This document shows positions 7,171 through 15,257 of a stretch of DNA of 60,044 nucleotides, piece by piece (positions within the stretch are counted from its first letter, which is position 1; each line of letters opens with the position of its first letter). The DNA comes from Streptomyces roseochromogenus subsp. oscitans DS 12.976 (GTDB lineage: Bacteria; Actinomycetota; Actinomycetes; Streptomycetales; Streptomycetaceae): the NCBI RefSeq assembly GCF_000497445.1, contig NZ_CM002285.1:6536459-6596502 (forward strand), in the 5' to 3' direction. The notes under the pieces are model-generated. The model made no database searches. It saw only the letters and a list, made by a program, of their open reading frames with translations, and was not told the origin of the DNA. The position numbers were made by a program, and so were the translations under genes.

Positions 7171-7521
7171 ATGGCACGCCGACGCCAACGTCCCTGCCTG
7201 GTATGCGGCACGCTCACACGCAACGCCTCGCGCTGCGACGTCCACCAGGCCGAGTGGCAGAAACGCCAGGACCAGATCCGAGGAAGCGCACACCAACGCG
7301 GCTACGACACAGCCTGGCGCAAGACGGCAGCCGCAGCCGTAACCCAGCACCGCGCCCAGTACGGTAACTGGTGCCCCGGCTGGCAGGTGCCAGCCCACGC
7401 AGCCACCGACCTCACCGCCGACCACCGCGTGCCCAAAGCACACGGCGGCACCGACGACCCCACCAACATTCAGATCCTGTGCCGCTCCTGCAACAGCAGG
7501 AAGCACAACCGCACAGCGTGA
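7171..7521 (+). CDS. HNH endonuclease
   Basis: A 116-residue HNH nuclease. Zinc-binding Cys pairs flank the domain (CLVCG near the N-terminus, then LCRSCNSRK near the C-terminus), and the catalytic part reads DLTADHRVPKAHGG ... TNIQILC. In long-tailed HK97-type phages an HNH protein encoded just before the terminase is required with the terminase for DNA packaging and cos cleavage. Its position 204 bases before terS supports the same role here. Strong family call. Confidence 0.85.
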   Translation: MARRRQRPCLVCGTLTRNASRCDVHQAEWQKRQDQIRGSAHQRGYDTAWRKTAAAAVTQHRAQYGNWCPGWQVPAHAATDLTADHRVPKAHGGTDDPTNIQILCRSCNSRKHNRTA

Positions 7522-7599
7522 ACAGGAAAATCCCGCGCGCGCACCGCGTGACCCCTACGCCCCCATCGCTACAGCGAGTCACCGCGCCAGCGGTACACG

Positions 7600-7711
7600 T
7601 CGCATACCGGGGGGTGGGTAAATCTCGCGCGCGTGATCGTCTTCGGACCCGGCCCCCAATCCCCCACACGCCGACGCGAAATTGAGCCGGTTTTTGATCA
7701 CCAGGGATTTT
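7600..7711 (+). other. probable cos/packaging region
   Basis: The HNH-terS gap contains GGGGGGTGGGTAAATCT, a phrase I associate with actinophage HNH-terminase junctions, followed by several short C-runs and G-runs (GGCCCCCAATCCCCC). Phages with an HNH protein and P27-type small terminase usually carry cos here. The exact nick sites cannot be seen. Confidence 0.35.
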
Positions 7712-7724
7712 GGGGGTGGTCGCG

Positions 7725-8207
7725 ATGCCCGCTGGACGGCCGCCGACGCCCACGGAACGTAAGCGCCGCACGGGAAATCCGGGGAAGCGCCCCCTGCCGG
7801 AGCCGGTCGTGCAACTCGCGGCGGTCGCGAGCATTCCGGCGGCGCCGGCGACGCTCGGCGAGACGGGCCGGTCGGTGTGGGAGCGGGTCTGGACGGCCGG
7901 GCAGGTGTGGCTGTCGCCGACGACGGACCTGGACGTGCTGACCCGGCTGTGCGAGGCGCACGACGAGCGCGAGGCGATGCGGGACCAGGTGGCCCAGGAC
8001 GGCTACATGGTGGCGGGCTCGATGGGGCAGATGCGCGCGCACCCGTTGCTGTCGGAGATCCGGGCGATCGAGGCGCAGATCACGAAGTACGAGTCGCTAT
8101 GCGGTTTCACGCCGACCGACCGGGCCCGACTGGGCTATGCGGAGGTCAAGCGGGCCTCGAAGCTCGACGAGCTGATCGCCCGACGGCAGCAGAGGGGGGC
8201 GGGATGA
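7725..8207 (+). CDS. terS: terminase small subunit, P27 family
   Basis: A 160-residue protein opening MPAGRPPTPTERKRRTGNPG, the usual signature of the P27 small terminase family (a basic, proline-rich start), followed by a helical oligomerisation region (LDVLTRLCEAHDEREAM). It binds the packaging site and hands DNA to the large subunit. ATG at 7725 follows GGGGGTGG; a TTG 15 bases earlier is less likely. It overlaps the next gene by 4 bases. Confidence 0.85.
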   Translation: MPAGRPPTPTERKRRTGNPGKRPLPEPVVQLAAVASIPAAPATLGETGRSVWERVWTAGQVWLSPTTDLDVLTRLCEAHDEREAMRDQVAQDGYMVAGSMGQMRAHPLLSEIRAIEAQITKYESLCGFTPTDRARLGYAEVKRASKLDELIARRQQRGAG

Positions 8208-8407
8208 TCGAGATCGAGGACCTGAAGCGCGTCCGAGTTGAGCCGGGGGACATCTTCGTCCTGGAGGTCGACGAGCCGCTGACGCGCGCGGTCGCCCACG
8301 AGTTGGCCGAGCGGTGGCGCGAAGCGGTTGGCCCGGACGCTCCGCTCATCATCGTGCCGAAAGGCCTCACGCTGTACCGCCGCGCGGTCGACGATGGCTC
8401 CGCGTAG
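8204..8407 (+). CDS. small hypothetical protein between terminase subunits
   Basis: A 67-residue acidic protein (MIEIEDLKRVRVEPGDIFVL), with a beta-rich first half and the helix VAHELAERWREAVG. ATG overlaps the terS stop and its own end overlaps the start of terL, so it is translated in a coupled run. Similar small proteins occur in packaging modules of actinophages, and its role is not known. Its reading is supported by good third-position GC bias. Confidence 0.7.
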   Translation: MIEIEDLKRVRVEPGDIFVLEVDEPLTRAVAHELAERWREAVGPDAPLIIVPKGLTLYRRAVDDGSA

Positions 8408-9929
8408 GTCGTCGTCCTGGCCGCCGCGGTTCCTGACGCCGGTCCCGGCCGCCGACGTCCGCCGCGGCGACGGCGAGCAGGTCGCCGAGTTCATCGAGAC
8501 GCTGTGCACGGTCACCCGGGACACCTTCGCCGGGCCGTCCGGGTCGCCGCTGGTCCTGCGGGACTGGCAGCGCACGCTCCTGGGCCACGTCTTCGCCCGG
8601 CGCAAGGATGGCCGCCGCCGGCACCGCGTCGCGCTGGTCGGCGAGCCCAGGAAGAACGGCAAGTCCGGGCTCGCCGCCGGGGTGGCTCTGGACGGCCTGT
8701 TCGAGTGCGCGGGCGCCGAGGTCTACAGCTGCGCCGGCGACCGCGAACAGGCCCGGATCGTCTTCGGCGACGCCCGCCGGATGGTGGAGAACAGCCCGGA
8801 CCTGGCCGAGGCCTGCAAGGTCTACCGGGACGCCATCGAGGTGATCGGTACGGGCTCGGTGTACCGCTGCCTGAGCGCCGAGGCCTTCACCAAGGAAGGC
8901 CTGTCGCCGACCCGGGTCGTCTTCGACGAGCTTCACGTCCAGCCGAACGACGAGCTGTTCAACGTCATGGCACTCGCGGCCGGCGCGCGGATCGACCCGA
9001 TGCTGTTCGCCATCACGACCGCCGGGGTGAAGACCGACTCGACGGGCCGGGACAGCGTCTGTTACCGCCTGTTCCAGTACGGGCAGCGCCTCGCCTCCGG
9101 CGAGGAGACCGACCCCAGCTTCTTCATGGCCTGGTGGGGCGCTCCGGACGACGCCAACCACCGTGACCCGAAAGTATGGGCCGCGGCGAACCCGGCCTAC
9201 GGCGATCTGATCGACCCGGAGGACTTCGAGGCCGCCGTCCGGCGCACTCCCGAAGCGGAGTACCGCACGAAGCGGCTGAACCAGTGGGTCAACACGGCCG
9301 CCGCGTGGCTTCCGGCCGGCGCGTGGGAGGCCTGCCAGGACCAGGCGGTGACCATCGGGCCCGGCGCGGAAGTCTGTCTCGGCTTCGACGGCAGCTTCAA
9401 CGGCGACTCGACGGCCCTGGTGGTCGTGTCCTGCCCGCAGGGCGACGGCGAGCTGCCGCACGTGGACGTCGTCGAGGCCTGGGAGCGGCCGCCGGAGGCC
9501 GATCAGGGCTGGACGGTGCCCATCGTCGACGTCGAGAACGCCGTACGGGCCGCCTGCCGCCGCTGGCAGGTCCGGGAGATCGTGTGCGACCCCTACCGGT
9601 GGGCTCGCACGTACCAGGTCCTCGAAGACGAGGGCCTGCCGATCGTCGAGTTCCCCCAGTCGCCCGCGCGGATGATCCCAGCCACCACGCGCTTCTACGA
9701 GGCCACGGTGAACCAGCAGCTGACCCACTCCGGTGACCCGCGGCTGGCCCGCCACCTCGCGAACTGTGTGATCAAGACCGACTCGCGCGGCTCCCGGCTG
9801 TCAAAGGACTCGAAGGGCAGCCCACGGCGCATCGACCTGGCGGTGGCCGCCGTGATGGCGCTGGAACGCGCGCTTCAAGACCCCGAGCGCCCGCCTGAGC
9901 CGCAGTTCTGGAGCTGGGCCGACCTGTGA
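8394..9929 (+). CDS. terL: terminase large subunit
   Basis: A 511-residue packaging motor. The ATPase half shows Walker A (LVGEPRKNGKSG, about residues 81-92) and Walker B (RVVFDELH, about residue 180). The nuclease half begins at GFDGSFNGDSTALVVV, with an Asp typical of the RNase H-like site, and a later DPYRWA. Length is normal for terminase_1/HK97 types. It pumps DNA into the prohead and cuts it. ATG lies 14 bases inside the previous gene. Sure. Confidence 0.95.
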   Translation: MAPRRSSSWPPRFLTPVPAADVRRGDGEQVAEFIETLCTVTRDTFAGPSGSPLVLRDWQRTLLGHVFARRKDGRRRHRVALVGEPRKNGKSGLAAGVALDGLFECAGAEVYSCAGDREQARIVFGDARRMVENSPDLAEACKVYRDAIEVIGTGSVYRCLSAEAFTKEGLSPTRVVFDELHVQPNDELFNVMALAAGARIDPMLFAITTAGVKTDSTGRDSVCYRLFQYGQRLASGEETDPSFFMAWWGAPDDANHRDPKVWAAANPAYGDLIDPEDFEAAVRRTPEAEYRTKRLNQWVNTAAAWLPAGAWEACQDQAVTIGPGAEVCLGFDGSFNGDSTALVVVSCPQGDGELPHVDVVEAWERPPEADQGWTVPIVDVENAVRAACRRWQVREIVCDPYRWARTYQVLEDEGLPIVEFPQSPARMIPATTRFYEATVNQQLTHSGDPRLARHLANCVIKTDSRGSRLSKDSKGSPRRIDLAVAAVMALERALQDPERPPEPQFWSWADL

Positions 9930-9940
9930 GGAGGTGCCGG

Positions 9941-10123
9941 ATGCGCCTGCCGAAGCTGCCGAAGCCCCGGATCCCGCGGATTCCCCGTAGCGCGGCGTCG
10001 GACATCGTCGACGTGGCCGGCCTGGGCTGCCTGGACGGCGCGGCGTGGTGGTGGCAGCCGATCGTCGGCCTGGTCGTGCTCGGCCTGGTGCTGCTGCTGA
10101 TCGGGTGGGTGATGGGCGAATGA
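9941..10123 (+). CDS. small membrane protein between terminase and portal
   Basis: A 60-residue protein with a basic, Pro-rich start (LPKLPKPRIPRIPR) and one transmembrane helix at the C-terminus (PIVGLVVLGLVLLLIGWVMG). ATG at 9941 is chosen for GAGGAGG just upstream; a GTG at 9926 is also possible. Stop overlaps the portal start. Small one-helix proteins at this place are frequent in Streptomyces phages and have no known role. Confidence 0.7.
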   Translation: MRLPKLPKPRIPRIPRSAASDIVDVAGLGCLDGAAWWWQPIVGLVVLGLVLLLIGWVMGE

Positions 10124-11391
10124 GCCTGACCCGCCGCGCGGTCGCCCGCCGCCCTGAGAAGCGGTTCTACGCCCCGTCTGGCGCTGGTGACCCGTGGGCG
10201 ATCCCGTCGAACGGCTCGTTGGCTGCCTACACGCCGGCCGGTGTGCCGGTGACCGAGGACTCTGCGATGCAGCTGCTCGCGGTCGCCGCGTGCGTGCGGA
10301 TCTTGTCCAACGTCGTGGCGAACCTGCCGTTCGACGCGGTGCGGATGCAGGGGGCTCTGCGTAAGACGCTGGAGCCGCCGCCGACGATCGTTGCGGACCC
10401 GTTCGGGGGCGCGAACAACTCCGCGTACCCCACGAAGCGGGTCGGCTTCAACCAGCTGATGGTGTCGCTGCTGCTCCGCGGCAACGGCTACGGCCTGATC
10501 CTCTCTCGGGACTACCTGGGGCGGCCGACACGGCTGATGGTGCTTCACCCGGACCGCGTGCGGTGCACGTGGGACCCCGAGGGCTCCGGCCAGCGGGTGT
10601 ACCAGATCAACCGGCAACGGGTCGACGCCGAGGACATCGTGCACCTGATGGGCATGAGCTACCCGGAGTCGGCGACAGGGATGAGCGTCCTGACCTACGC
10701 CCGGAACGCAATCGCGCTGGGTTTGGCGGCCGAGGAGTTCGGCAGCCGCTTCTTCGGCCAGGGCGCGCACATGACCGGTATCGTGCAGGTGCCTGGCGAC
10801 CTCGACAAGGAGAGGGCCCGCCAGCTCAAAGAGAGCTTCACGGCGAGCCACGGCGGCCTACAGAACAGCCACACCGTGGGCATCCTGTCCGGTGGCGCCG
10901 AGTGGCGGCCGATCTCGGTCTCCCCGGAGGACGCACAGTTCCTCGGGACGAGGCAGGCCCAAAACTTGGATGTGGCGATGCTGTTCGGAGTGCCGCCGCA
11001 CATGCTCGGCCAGGTCGACCGAACCACCAGCTGGGGAACCGGGATCGAGCAGCAGTCCCTCGGGTTCCTGCGGTACACAGTGTCCGACTGGACCGGGTGC
11101 TTCGAGGACGCCTGGAGTGCGATGTTGCCGCGGCCTCAGGTCGCACGCTTCAACGTCGACGCCTTGTTGAGGACCGACACCGCGGGCCGGTACGCGGTCT
11201 ACACGCAGGCCCGCAACGCCGCGCTGATGACGATCGACGAGATCCGCGCGCTGGAGAACCTCGGTCCGCTGCCGGACGGCAAGGGCGCCGACCCGTACGC
11301 GCCGCTCAACTCGGCGCACACCGACACCCCGACCGAGGACCCGGGCGCCCATTCCGCCAAGAGCGACGCCGAGTCAGGACAGGAGCCGTAG
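10120..11391 (+). CDS. portal protein, HK97 family
   Basis: A 423-residue portal protein that forms the dodecameric DNA gate at one capsid vertex and docks the terminase. Family signs include the N-terminal AMQLLAVAACVRILSN helix, LLRGNGYG, the EDIVHLMGM strand-turn, and FGVPPHMLG followed by TSWGTGIEQQSL near residue 300. The C-terminus is hydrophilic. Length and position fit. ATG overlaps the preceding stop (ATGA). Confidence 0.95.
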   Translation: MSLTRRAVARRPEKRFYAPSGAGDPWAIPSNGSLAAYTPAGVPVTEDSAMQLLAVAACVRILSNVVANLPFDAVRMQGALRKTLEPPPTIVADPFGGANNSAYPTKRVGFNQLMVSLLLRGNGYGLILSRDYLGRPTRLMVLHPDRVRCTWDPEGSGQRVYQINRQRVDAEDIVHLMGMSYPESATGMSVLTYARNAIALGLAAEEFGSRFFGQGAHMTGIVQVPGDLDKERARQLKESFTASHGGLQNSHTVGILSGGAEWRPISVSPEDAQFLGTRQAQNLDVAMLFGVPPHMLGQVDRTTSWGTGIEQQSLGFLRYTVSDWTGCFEDAWSAMLPRPQVARFNVDALLRTDTAGRYAVYTQARNAALMTIDEIRALENLGPLPDGKGADPYAPLNSAHTDTPTEDPGAHSAKSDAESGQEP

Positions 11392-12294
11392 ATGAAGGGC
11401 ATCCTCAGCCAGCACGAACAGCGGTTCCTCGACGGCGTCGACCAGGCGGCCCGCGCGCTGTACCTGGACGCCGTCAAGGTCCACGCCCTCGACATGCCGT
11501 TCCAGGGCGTGGAGATCCGCGAGAAGCCGGACGGTACCGGCGGGACCCGGCTGCTGTTCAGCGGGTACGCCAGCGTGACGGAGCAGGCCTACGAGATGCA
11601 GGACTGGCTCGGCCCGTTCCAGGAAGTCGTCCGCGCCGGCGCCTTCAAGAAGACGCTCAGCGAATCGCCCGACGTGGCCTTCCTCCTGAACCATGGCGGC
11701 CCGACGATGGCCCGTACGAAGCCGGGCACGCTGCGGCTATCGGAGGACGACACGGGGCTGTACAGCGAGGCGGACCTCGATCCGGCCCGGCCGGACGTGC
11801 AGATCGTTCGTTCCGGCATCGAGGGCGGCGAGCTCGACGAGATGTCGTTCGCTTTCTGGGTGACGCGCCAGCAGTGGAGCCCGGACTACGAGCAGCGGGA
11901 CATCCTCGAAGTCGCCATCGATCACGGGGACGTGTCGATCGTCAACTACGGGGCGAACCCGCACACCGGCGGGACGGTCGACCTGCGGGCGCGCCAGGCC
12001 GCGAACCTCGCGCGCAGCGGCTTCCCGGCCCTGGCGATGGAACGCGCGCGCCAGCTGCGCGCCGATGGCACCTCGCCCGAGGTCGCCAAGACCCTCGCCC
12101 AGGTCCTCCAGCTGGTCTCCGCAGCGGACGGCGCGGTCGACGTCGCTCAGCCGCTCCTGGCCGAGGTCCTCGGCGTCCCGAATCCGGACGAGGTCCTCGA
12201 CCAGGCCGGAGAGACCTCGGAGGCCGCGGAGCAGGAGCAAGAGAGCGCGAACGCCGAGCTGTACGACTTCCGGCGCCGCCTGCTGGCTCTGTAG
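11392..12294 (+). CDS. prohead maturation protease (S78) with scaffold-like C-terminus
   Basis: 300 residues. Residues 35-200 are an HK97 prohead protease domain: FSGYASV..., catalytic His in FLLNHGGPTMAR, and catalytic Ser in GELDEMSFAFWV, with VDHGDVSIVN-like strands after. Residues 205-300 are Ala/Glu-rich and helical (ARQLRADGTSPEVAKTLAQ), which could act as an internal scaffold during capsid assembly. It cleaves the capsid N-terminal region. It abuts the portal stop with no gap. Confidence 0.9.
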   Translation: MKGILSQHEQRFLDGVDQAARALYLDAVKVHALDMPFQGVEIREKPDGTGGTRLLFSGYASVTEQAYEMQDWLGPFQEVVRAGAFKKTLSESPDVAFLLNHGGPTMARTKPGTLRLSEDDTGLYSEADLDPARPDVQIVRSGIEGGELDEMSFAFWVTRQQWSPDYEQRDILEVAIDHGDVSIVNYGANPHTGGTVDLRARQAANLARSGFPALAMERARQLRADGTSPEVAKTLAQVLQLVSAADGAVDVAQPLLAEVLGVPNPDEVLDQAGETSEAAEQEQESANAELYDFRRRLLAL

Positions 12295-12542
12295 GGCCGC
12301 ACACCAGACCGGCGGCGGCGCGGAAGCGCCGATGCAGCGTCCGGACGGCGCAGGGGTGCGCACCCTGCCCGCGCCGCCGCCTCCACAGACCACCCGGAGC
12401 CGCACAGCGGCGCCCGGGTCTTTCGCCTGCCCGGCCACGCGCCGGAGCCCGCGCCGGACCCCACGCATCGAGGGGCACCACCCGGGCCACCACCCGTCAC
12501 GACGGCAGGCACGCCACCCCAACGAACAGAGAAGAGGCCCCC
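12295..12542 (+). other. intergenic region upstream of the capsid gene
   Basis: About 250 bases without a supported gene. A long inverted repeat (GGCGGCGGCGCGG near 12311 with CGCGCCGCCGCC near 12370) could form a large hairpin, possibly separating protease from high-level capsid expression. No promoter could be assigned. Confidence 0.4.
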
Positions 12543-13913
12543 GTGAACAAGCGGGCAATCATCCAGGGCCTCCAGGAGCAGCGTGCCGAGCTGAGGAAGA
12601 ACCTCGACGGCATCCTGGAGACCGTCCACACCGAGAAGCGCAGCGCGCTGACCGAGGACGAGAAGACCAAGTTCGACACCGGTGAGGCCGAGATCCGCGC
12701 GATCGACGAGCGGATCGCCGAGCTGGACGCGCAGATCGTCGCCGACGACAAGGCGGCCGAGGTCGCCAAGCGATACGCCCCGGCAGTGCCGGAGCAGCGC
12801 CGCGCCGCGCTCGGTACCGAGGTGACCGAGCCCGAGGTCTACCGCTCCGGCATGGGCGGACGGTCCTACTTCAAGGACCTGTGGCTGGCCCGGCAGAAGG
12901 GCGACCGGGAAGCCGTCGAGCGGCTGCGCCGCAACGACAAGATGGTGGCCGAGAAGCGCGCCATCTCTACCACGAACGGCGCCGGCGGCGAGTTCGTGCC
13001 GCCCCTCTGGCTTGAGGAGGAGTGGGTCAAGTACGTCCGTCCGGGCCGCATCACCGCGAACCTGTGCGTCCAGGGCGACGTCCCGCCGGGCACCGACTCG
13101 ATCAACATCCCGAAGATGCTGACCGGTACCGCCGTCGCGCCGATGAACGGCCAGAACACTGGTATCCAGCAGACCGACCTCACGACAGGCTCGATCTCCA
13201 GCTCGGTGGTCACCATCGCCGGCGGCCAGACGGTCAGCCTCCAGTTGATCGAGCAGTCGCCGCTGAACATCGACGACCTGGTCCTCGCGGACCTGGCCGC
13301 CGACTATGCGGCGAAGTGGGACCTCCAGGTTCTCTCTGGCAGCGGCTCCAGTGGCCAGGTGACCGGCATGCTCACGCTGGCTGGCACCACCGCAGTGACG
13401 TGGACCCAGGCCACCCCGGCTCTGGGCGGCGCTGGCGGCCTCTACGCCAAGGTCGCGAGCGCGATCCAGTCGATCCACACCGCGCGCTTCCTGCCGCCGA
13501 CGCACATCGTCATGCACCCCCGGCGGTGGGCGTGGGCCGAGTCCCAGTCCGACTCCAACGGCCGCCCCCTGGTCGTCCCTGAGTCGGGCGGCCCGTTCAA
13601 CGTGGCGGCGAACCTGGACGACCAGGTGTCCCAGGGCATGGTCGGTCGCATGCTGGGCCTGCCCGTCTTCGTGGACGCGCAGATCCCGGTCAACCTTGGC
13701 GCGGGCACCAACCAGGACGTCGTGATCGTCGCCCGCATGTCCGACATCTACGCGTGGGAGGGCTCGCCGAGGGCGGAGACCTTCGAGCAGACCTACGCCG
13801 GCAACATGTCGGTCCTGTGCCGCCTGTACAACTACGCCAGCTTCCAGGCCGGTCGGTACACGCAGGCGATCGCCACCATCACCGGCACCGGCGCCGTCAC
13901 GCCGACCTTCTGA
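12543..13913 (+). CDS. major capsid protein, HK97 fold
   Basis: 456 residues, GTG start after AGAAGAGGCC. Residues 1-105 are a charged coiled coil (IIQGLQEQRAELRKNLDG), the delta domain expected to be removed by the protease. The body starts near ISTTNGAGGEFVPPLWLEE and contains the HK97 P- and A-domain words (LQLIEQSPLNIDDLVLADL, IVMHPRRWAWA, GLPVFVDAQIP). It forms the icosahedral shell. The call is sure. Confidence 0.95.
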   Translation: MNKRAIIQGLQEQRAELRKNLDGILETVHTEKRSALTEDEKTKFDTGEAEIRAIDERIAELDAQIVADDKAAEVAKRYAPAVPEQRRAALGTEVTEPEVYRSGMGGRSYFKDLWLARQKGDREAVERLRRNDKMVAEKRAISTTNGAGGEFVPPLWLEEEWVKYVRPGRITANLCVQGDVPPGTDSINIPKMLTGTAVAPMNGQNTGIQQTDLTTGSISSSVVTIAGGQTVSLQLIEQSPLNIDDLVLADLAADYAAKWDLQVLSGSGSSGQVTGMLTLAGTTAVTWTQATPALGGAGGLYAKVASAIQSIHTARFLPPTHIVMHPRRWAWAESQSDSNGRPLVVPESGGPFNVAANLDDQVSQGMVGRMLGLPVFVDAQIPVNLGAGTNQDVVIVARMSDIYAWEGSPRAETFEQTYAGNMSVLCRLYNYASFQAGRYTQAIATITGTGAVTPTF

Positions 13914-13919
13914 CCCCCA

Positions 13920-13956
13920 GCCGTGCCCAGCTGACGACTCCACGGCTGGGCACGGC
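13920..13956 (+). terminator. hairpin downstream of the capsid gene
   Basis: 12-bp perfect inverted repeat GCCGTGCCCAGC/GCTGGGCACGGC with a 13-nt loop directly after the capsid stop. No T-run follows, so it may be a partial terminator or a 3' stabiliser of capsid mRNA. Confidence 0.6.
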
Positions 13957-13980
13957 GCTCCCCAGACAGGAGCCCAACCC

Positions 13981-14289
13981 ATGAACCCCATCAACTACGC
14001 CAAGGGCCTGCTCGACGAGCTGGAGACCGCGACCAGGAACGGTGCGACGGAGCTGGCCGCTCAGGTCCGTGCCGAGCTGGAGGCGATCGCCCCCGACGCC
14101 CGGGAAGCCATTGGCGAGCTGCGCGGCCTGGTCGATCCGAAGAGCATCCGGCTCGCGGACGGGTCGACGGTGCCCACGAAGGCCGTCACCGACATCCATG
14201 AGGTCGGCGAGCGCCTGGACAAGGTGCTCAACGGCGGCGCGAAGCGGACCACGAAGGCAGCGGCCGCGCCCGAGACCGCGGTGAAGTAG
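13981..14289 (+). CDS. hypothetical head-module protein
   Basis: A 102-residue helical protein, GACAGGAGCCCAACCC-ATG as ribosome binding site. The sequence has Ala/Glu/Arg-rich helices (TELAAQVRAELEAIA, AREAIGELRGL) and a basic tail (GGAKRTTKAAAAPE). Its position right after the capsid gene would fit a head-completion or capsid-stabilising role, but no motif proves it. Translation appears coupled to the next gene, 4 bases downstream. Confidence 0.65.
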   Translation: MNPINYAKGLLDELETATRNGATELAAQVRAELEAIAPDAREAIGELRGLVDPKSIRLADGSTVPTKAVTDIHEVGERLDKVLNGGAKRTTKAAAAPETAVK

Positions 14290-14293
14290 CCCG

Positions 14294-14614
14294 ATGGCCG
14301 CCACTCTGGTCGTGGCTGCGGCTCGAACGGCCAGCGGCAACTCGGGGCCGCTGGTCGTGGGCTACAGCCCGCTGAACATCGAGATCGAGACCACGGCGGT
14401 ATCCGGCACGTCGCCATCGATGACGGTGGCCGTCCAGTGGTCGGTTGACGGGGTGAACTTCGCCCCGGTCGACGGCACACCGGACCAGTTCGCCGCCATC
14501 ACCGCCGCCGGCAACGTGCTCAGGCAGGTGTCGGTGAAGGGCCCGTACATGCAGATCGTCTGGACGATCACGGGCACCGGCCCGAGCTTCACCTTCTCCG
14601 TCTCCGCAGCCTGA
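14294..14614 (+). CDS. small beta-sandwich head/decoration-like protein
   Basis: A 106-residue beta-rich protein with repeated strands (TVAVQWSVDGVNFAPV, MQIVWTITGTGPSFTFSV), resembling small Ig-like or fibronectin-like phage decoration proteins. No signal peptide. In HK97-type phages such proteins sit on the capsid surface. The call rests on fold-like pattern and location; it could also be a small tail component. ATG start follows the previous stop by 4 bases. Confidence 0.6.
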   Translation: MAATLVVAAARTASGNSGPLVVGYSPLNIEIETTAVSGTSPSMTVAVQWSVDGVNFAPVDGTPDQFAAITAAGNVLRQVSVKGPYMQIVWTITGTGPSFTFSVSAA

Positions 14615-14630
14615 GTCGAGGGGGAGAGAC

Positions 14631-15239
14631 GTGGCGGATTCCCACCACGACCACCTGCGGCGGCATCTGCGGCGGGTGCGTTCGCAGCACGGCGCGCACC
14701 GGCCGCACCGCCACGGCGCCCACCACGCCCACCACCTGCGGCGCCACGCTGCGCACAACCACCATCACAAGCGGGCCCACCACCACCGCCACCATCACGT
14801 GCGGGGGCACCACCTCAAGCACATCGCGCACCACCCGAAGGGCAAGCACCTCAAGCACCTTCGGCACGCGAAGCGGCTGTCCCGCCGGATCGTGCACCGC
14901 CGCCACCAGGCGCACGGGTTCCGTACCCGCAAGCACCACCTGGGCGGCGGCTTCCACACGCTGCGGCACCACCACTCGCGGCACCACCTGCACCACGCCC
15001 GTCGGCTGGCCCGTCACCGGCGCAAAGCTCACCACCGGCACACGCTGCGCGCCCACCGCCACCATCACCTGCACCACCACCGGCATCACGCGCACGCGCA
15101 CCTGCACCACCGCCGCCATCACCACCTACACCGGCACACCGCGCACCATCACCGGCTCGCCCACCTCCATCACCACCGGGCCAGCCACCACCATCACCGG
15201 CGCGGCGCCCACCACCGGCACCACCGCCGCTACCGCTGA
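14631..15239 (+). CDS. extremely histidine-rich protein of the head module
   Basis: A 202-residue protein, GTG start after GAGGGGGAGAGAC. By my count about 81 residues are His (roughly 40%), and most others are Arg, Leu, Ala and Lys; only two Asp occur, near the start. His clusters (HHH, HHHH) alternate with Arg/Leu, giving an all-basic sequence without a fold I recognise. Codons keep the G/C third-position habit of neighbours and the gene sits between two structural genes with normal spacing, which argues for a real gene rather than a chance open frame. It may bind metal, nucleic acid or act in packaged DNA. Function is unknown. Confidence 0.7.
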   Translation: MADSHHDHLRRHLRRVRSQHGAHRPHRHGAHHAHHLRRHAAHNHHHKRAHHHRHHHVRGHHLKHIAHHPKGKHLKHLRHAKRLSRRIVHRRHQAHGFRTRKHHLGGGFHTLRHHHSRHHLHHARRLARHRRKAHHRHTLRAHRHHHLHHHRHHAHAHLHHRRHHHLHRHTAHHHRLAHLHHHRASHHHHRRGAHHRHHRRYR

Positions 15240-15257
15240 GCAGCAAGGGGGTGGGCC

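Noticed and set aside
14589..15246. Open minus-strand frames opposite the His-rich gene
   Set aside because: They are Val/Gly-rich mirror products of the CAC/CGC repeats, without ribosome binding sites.
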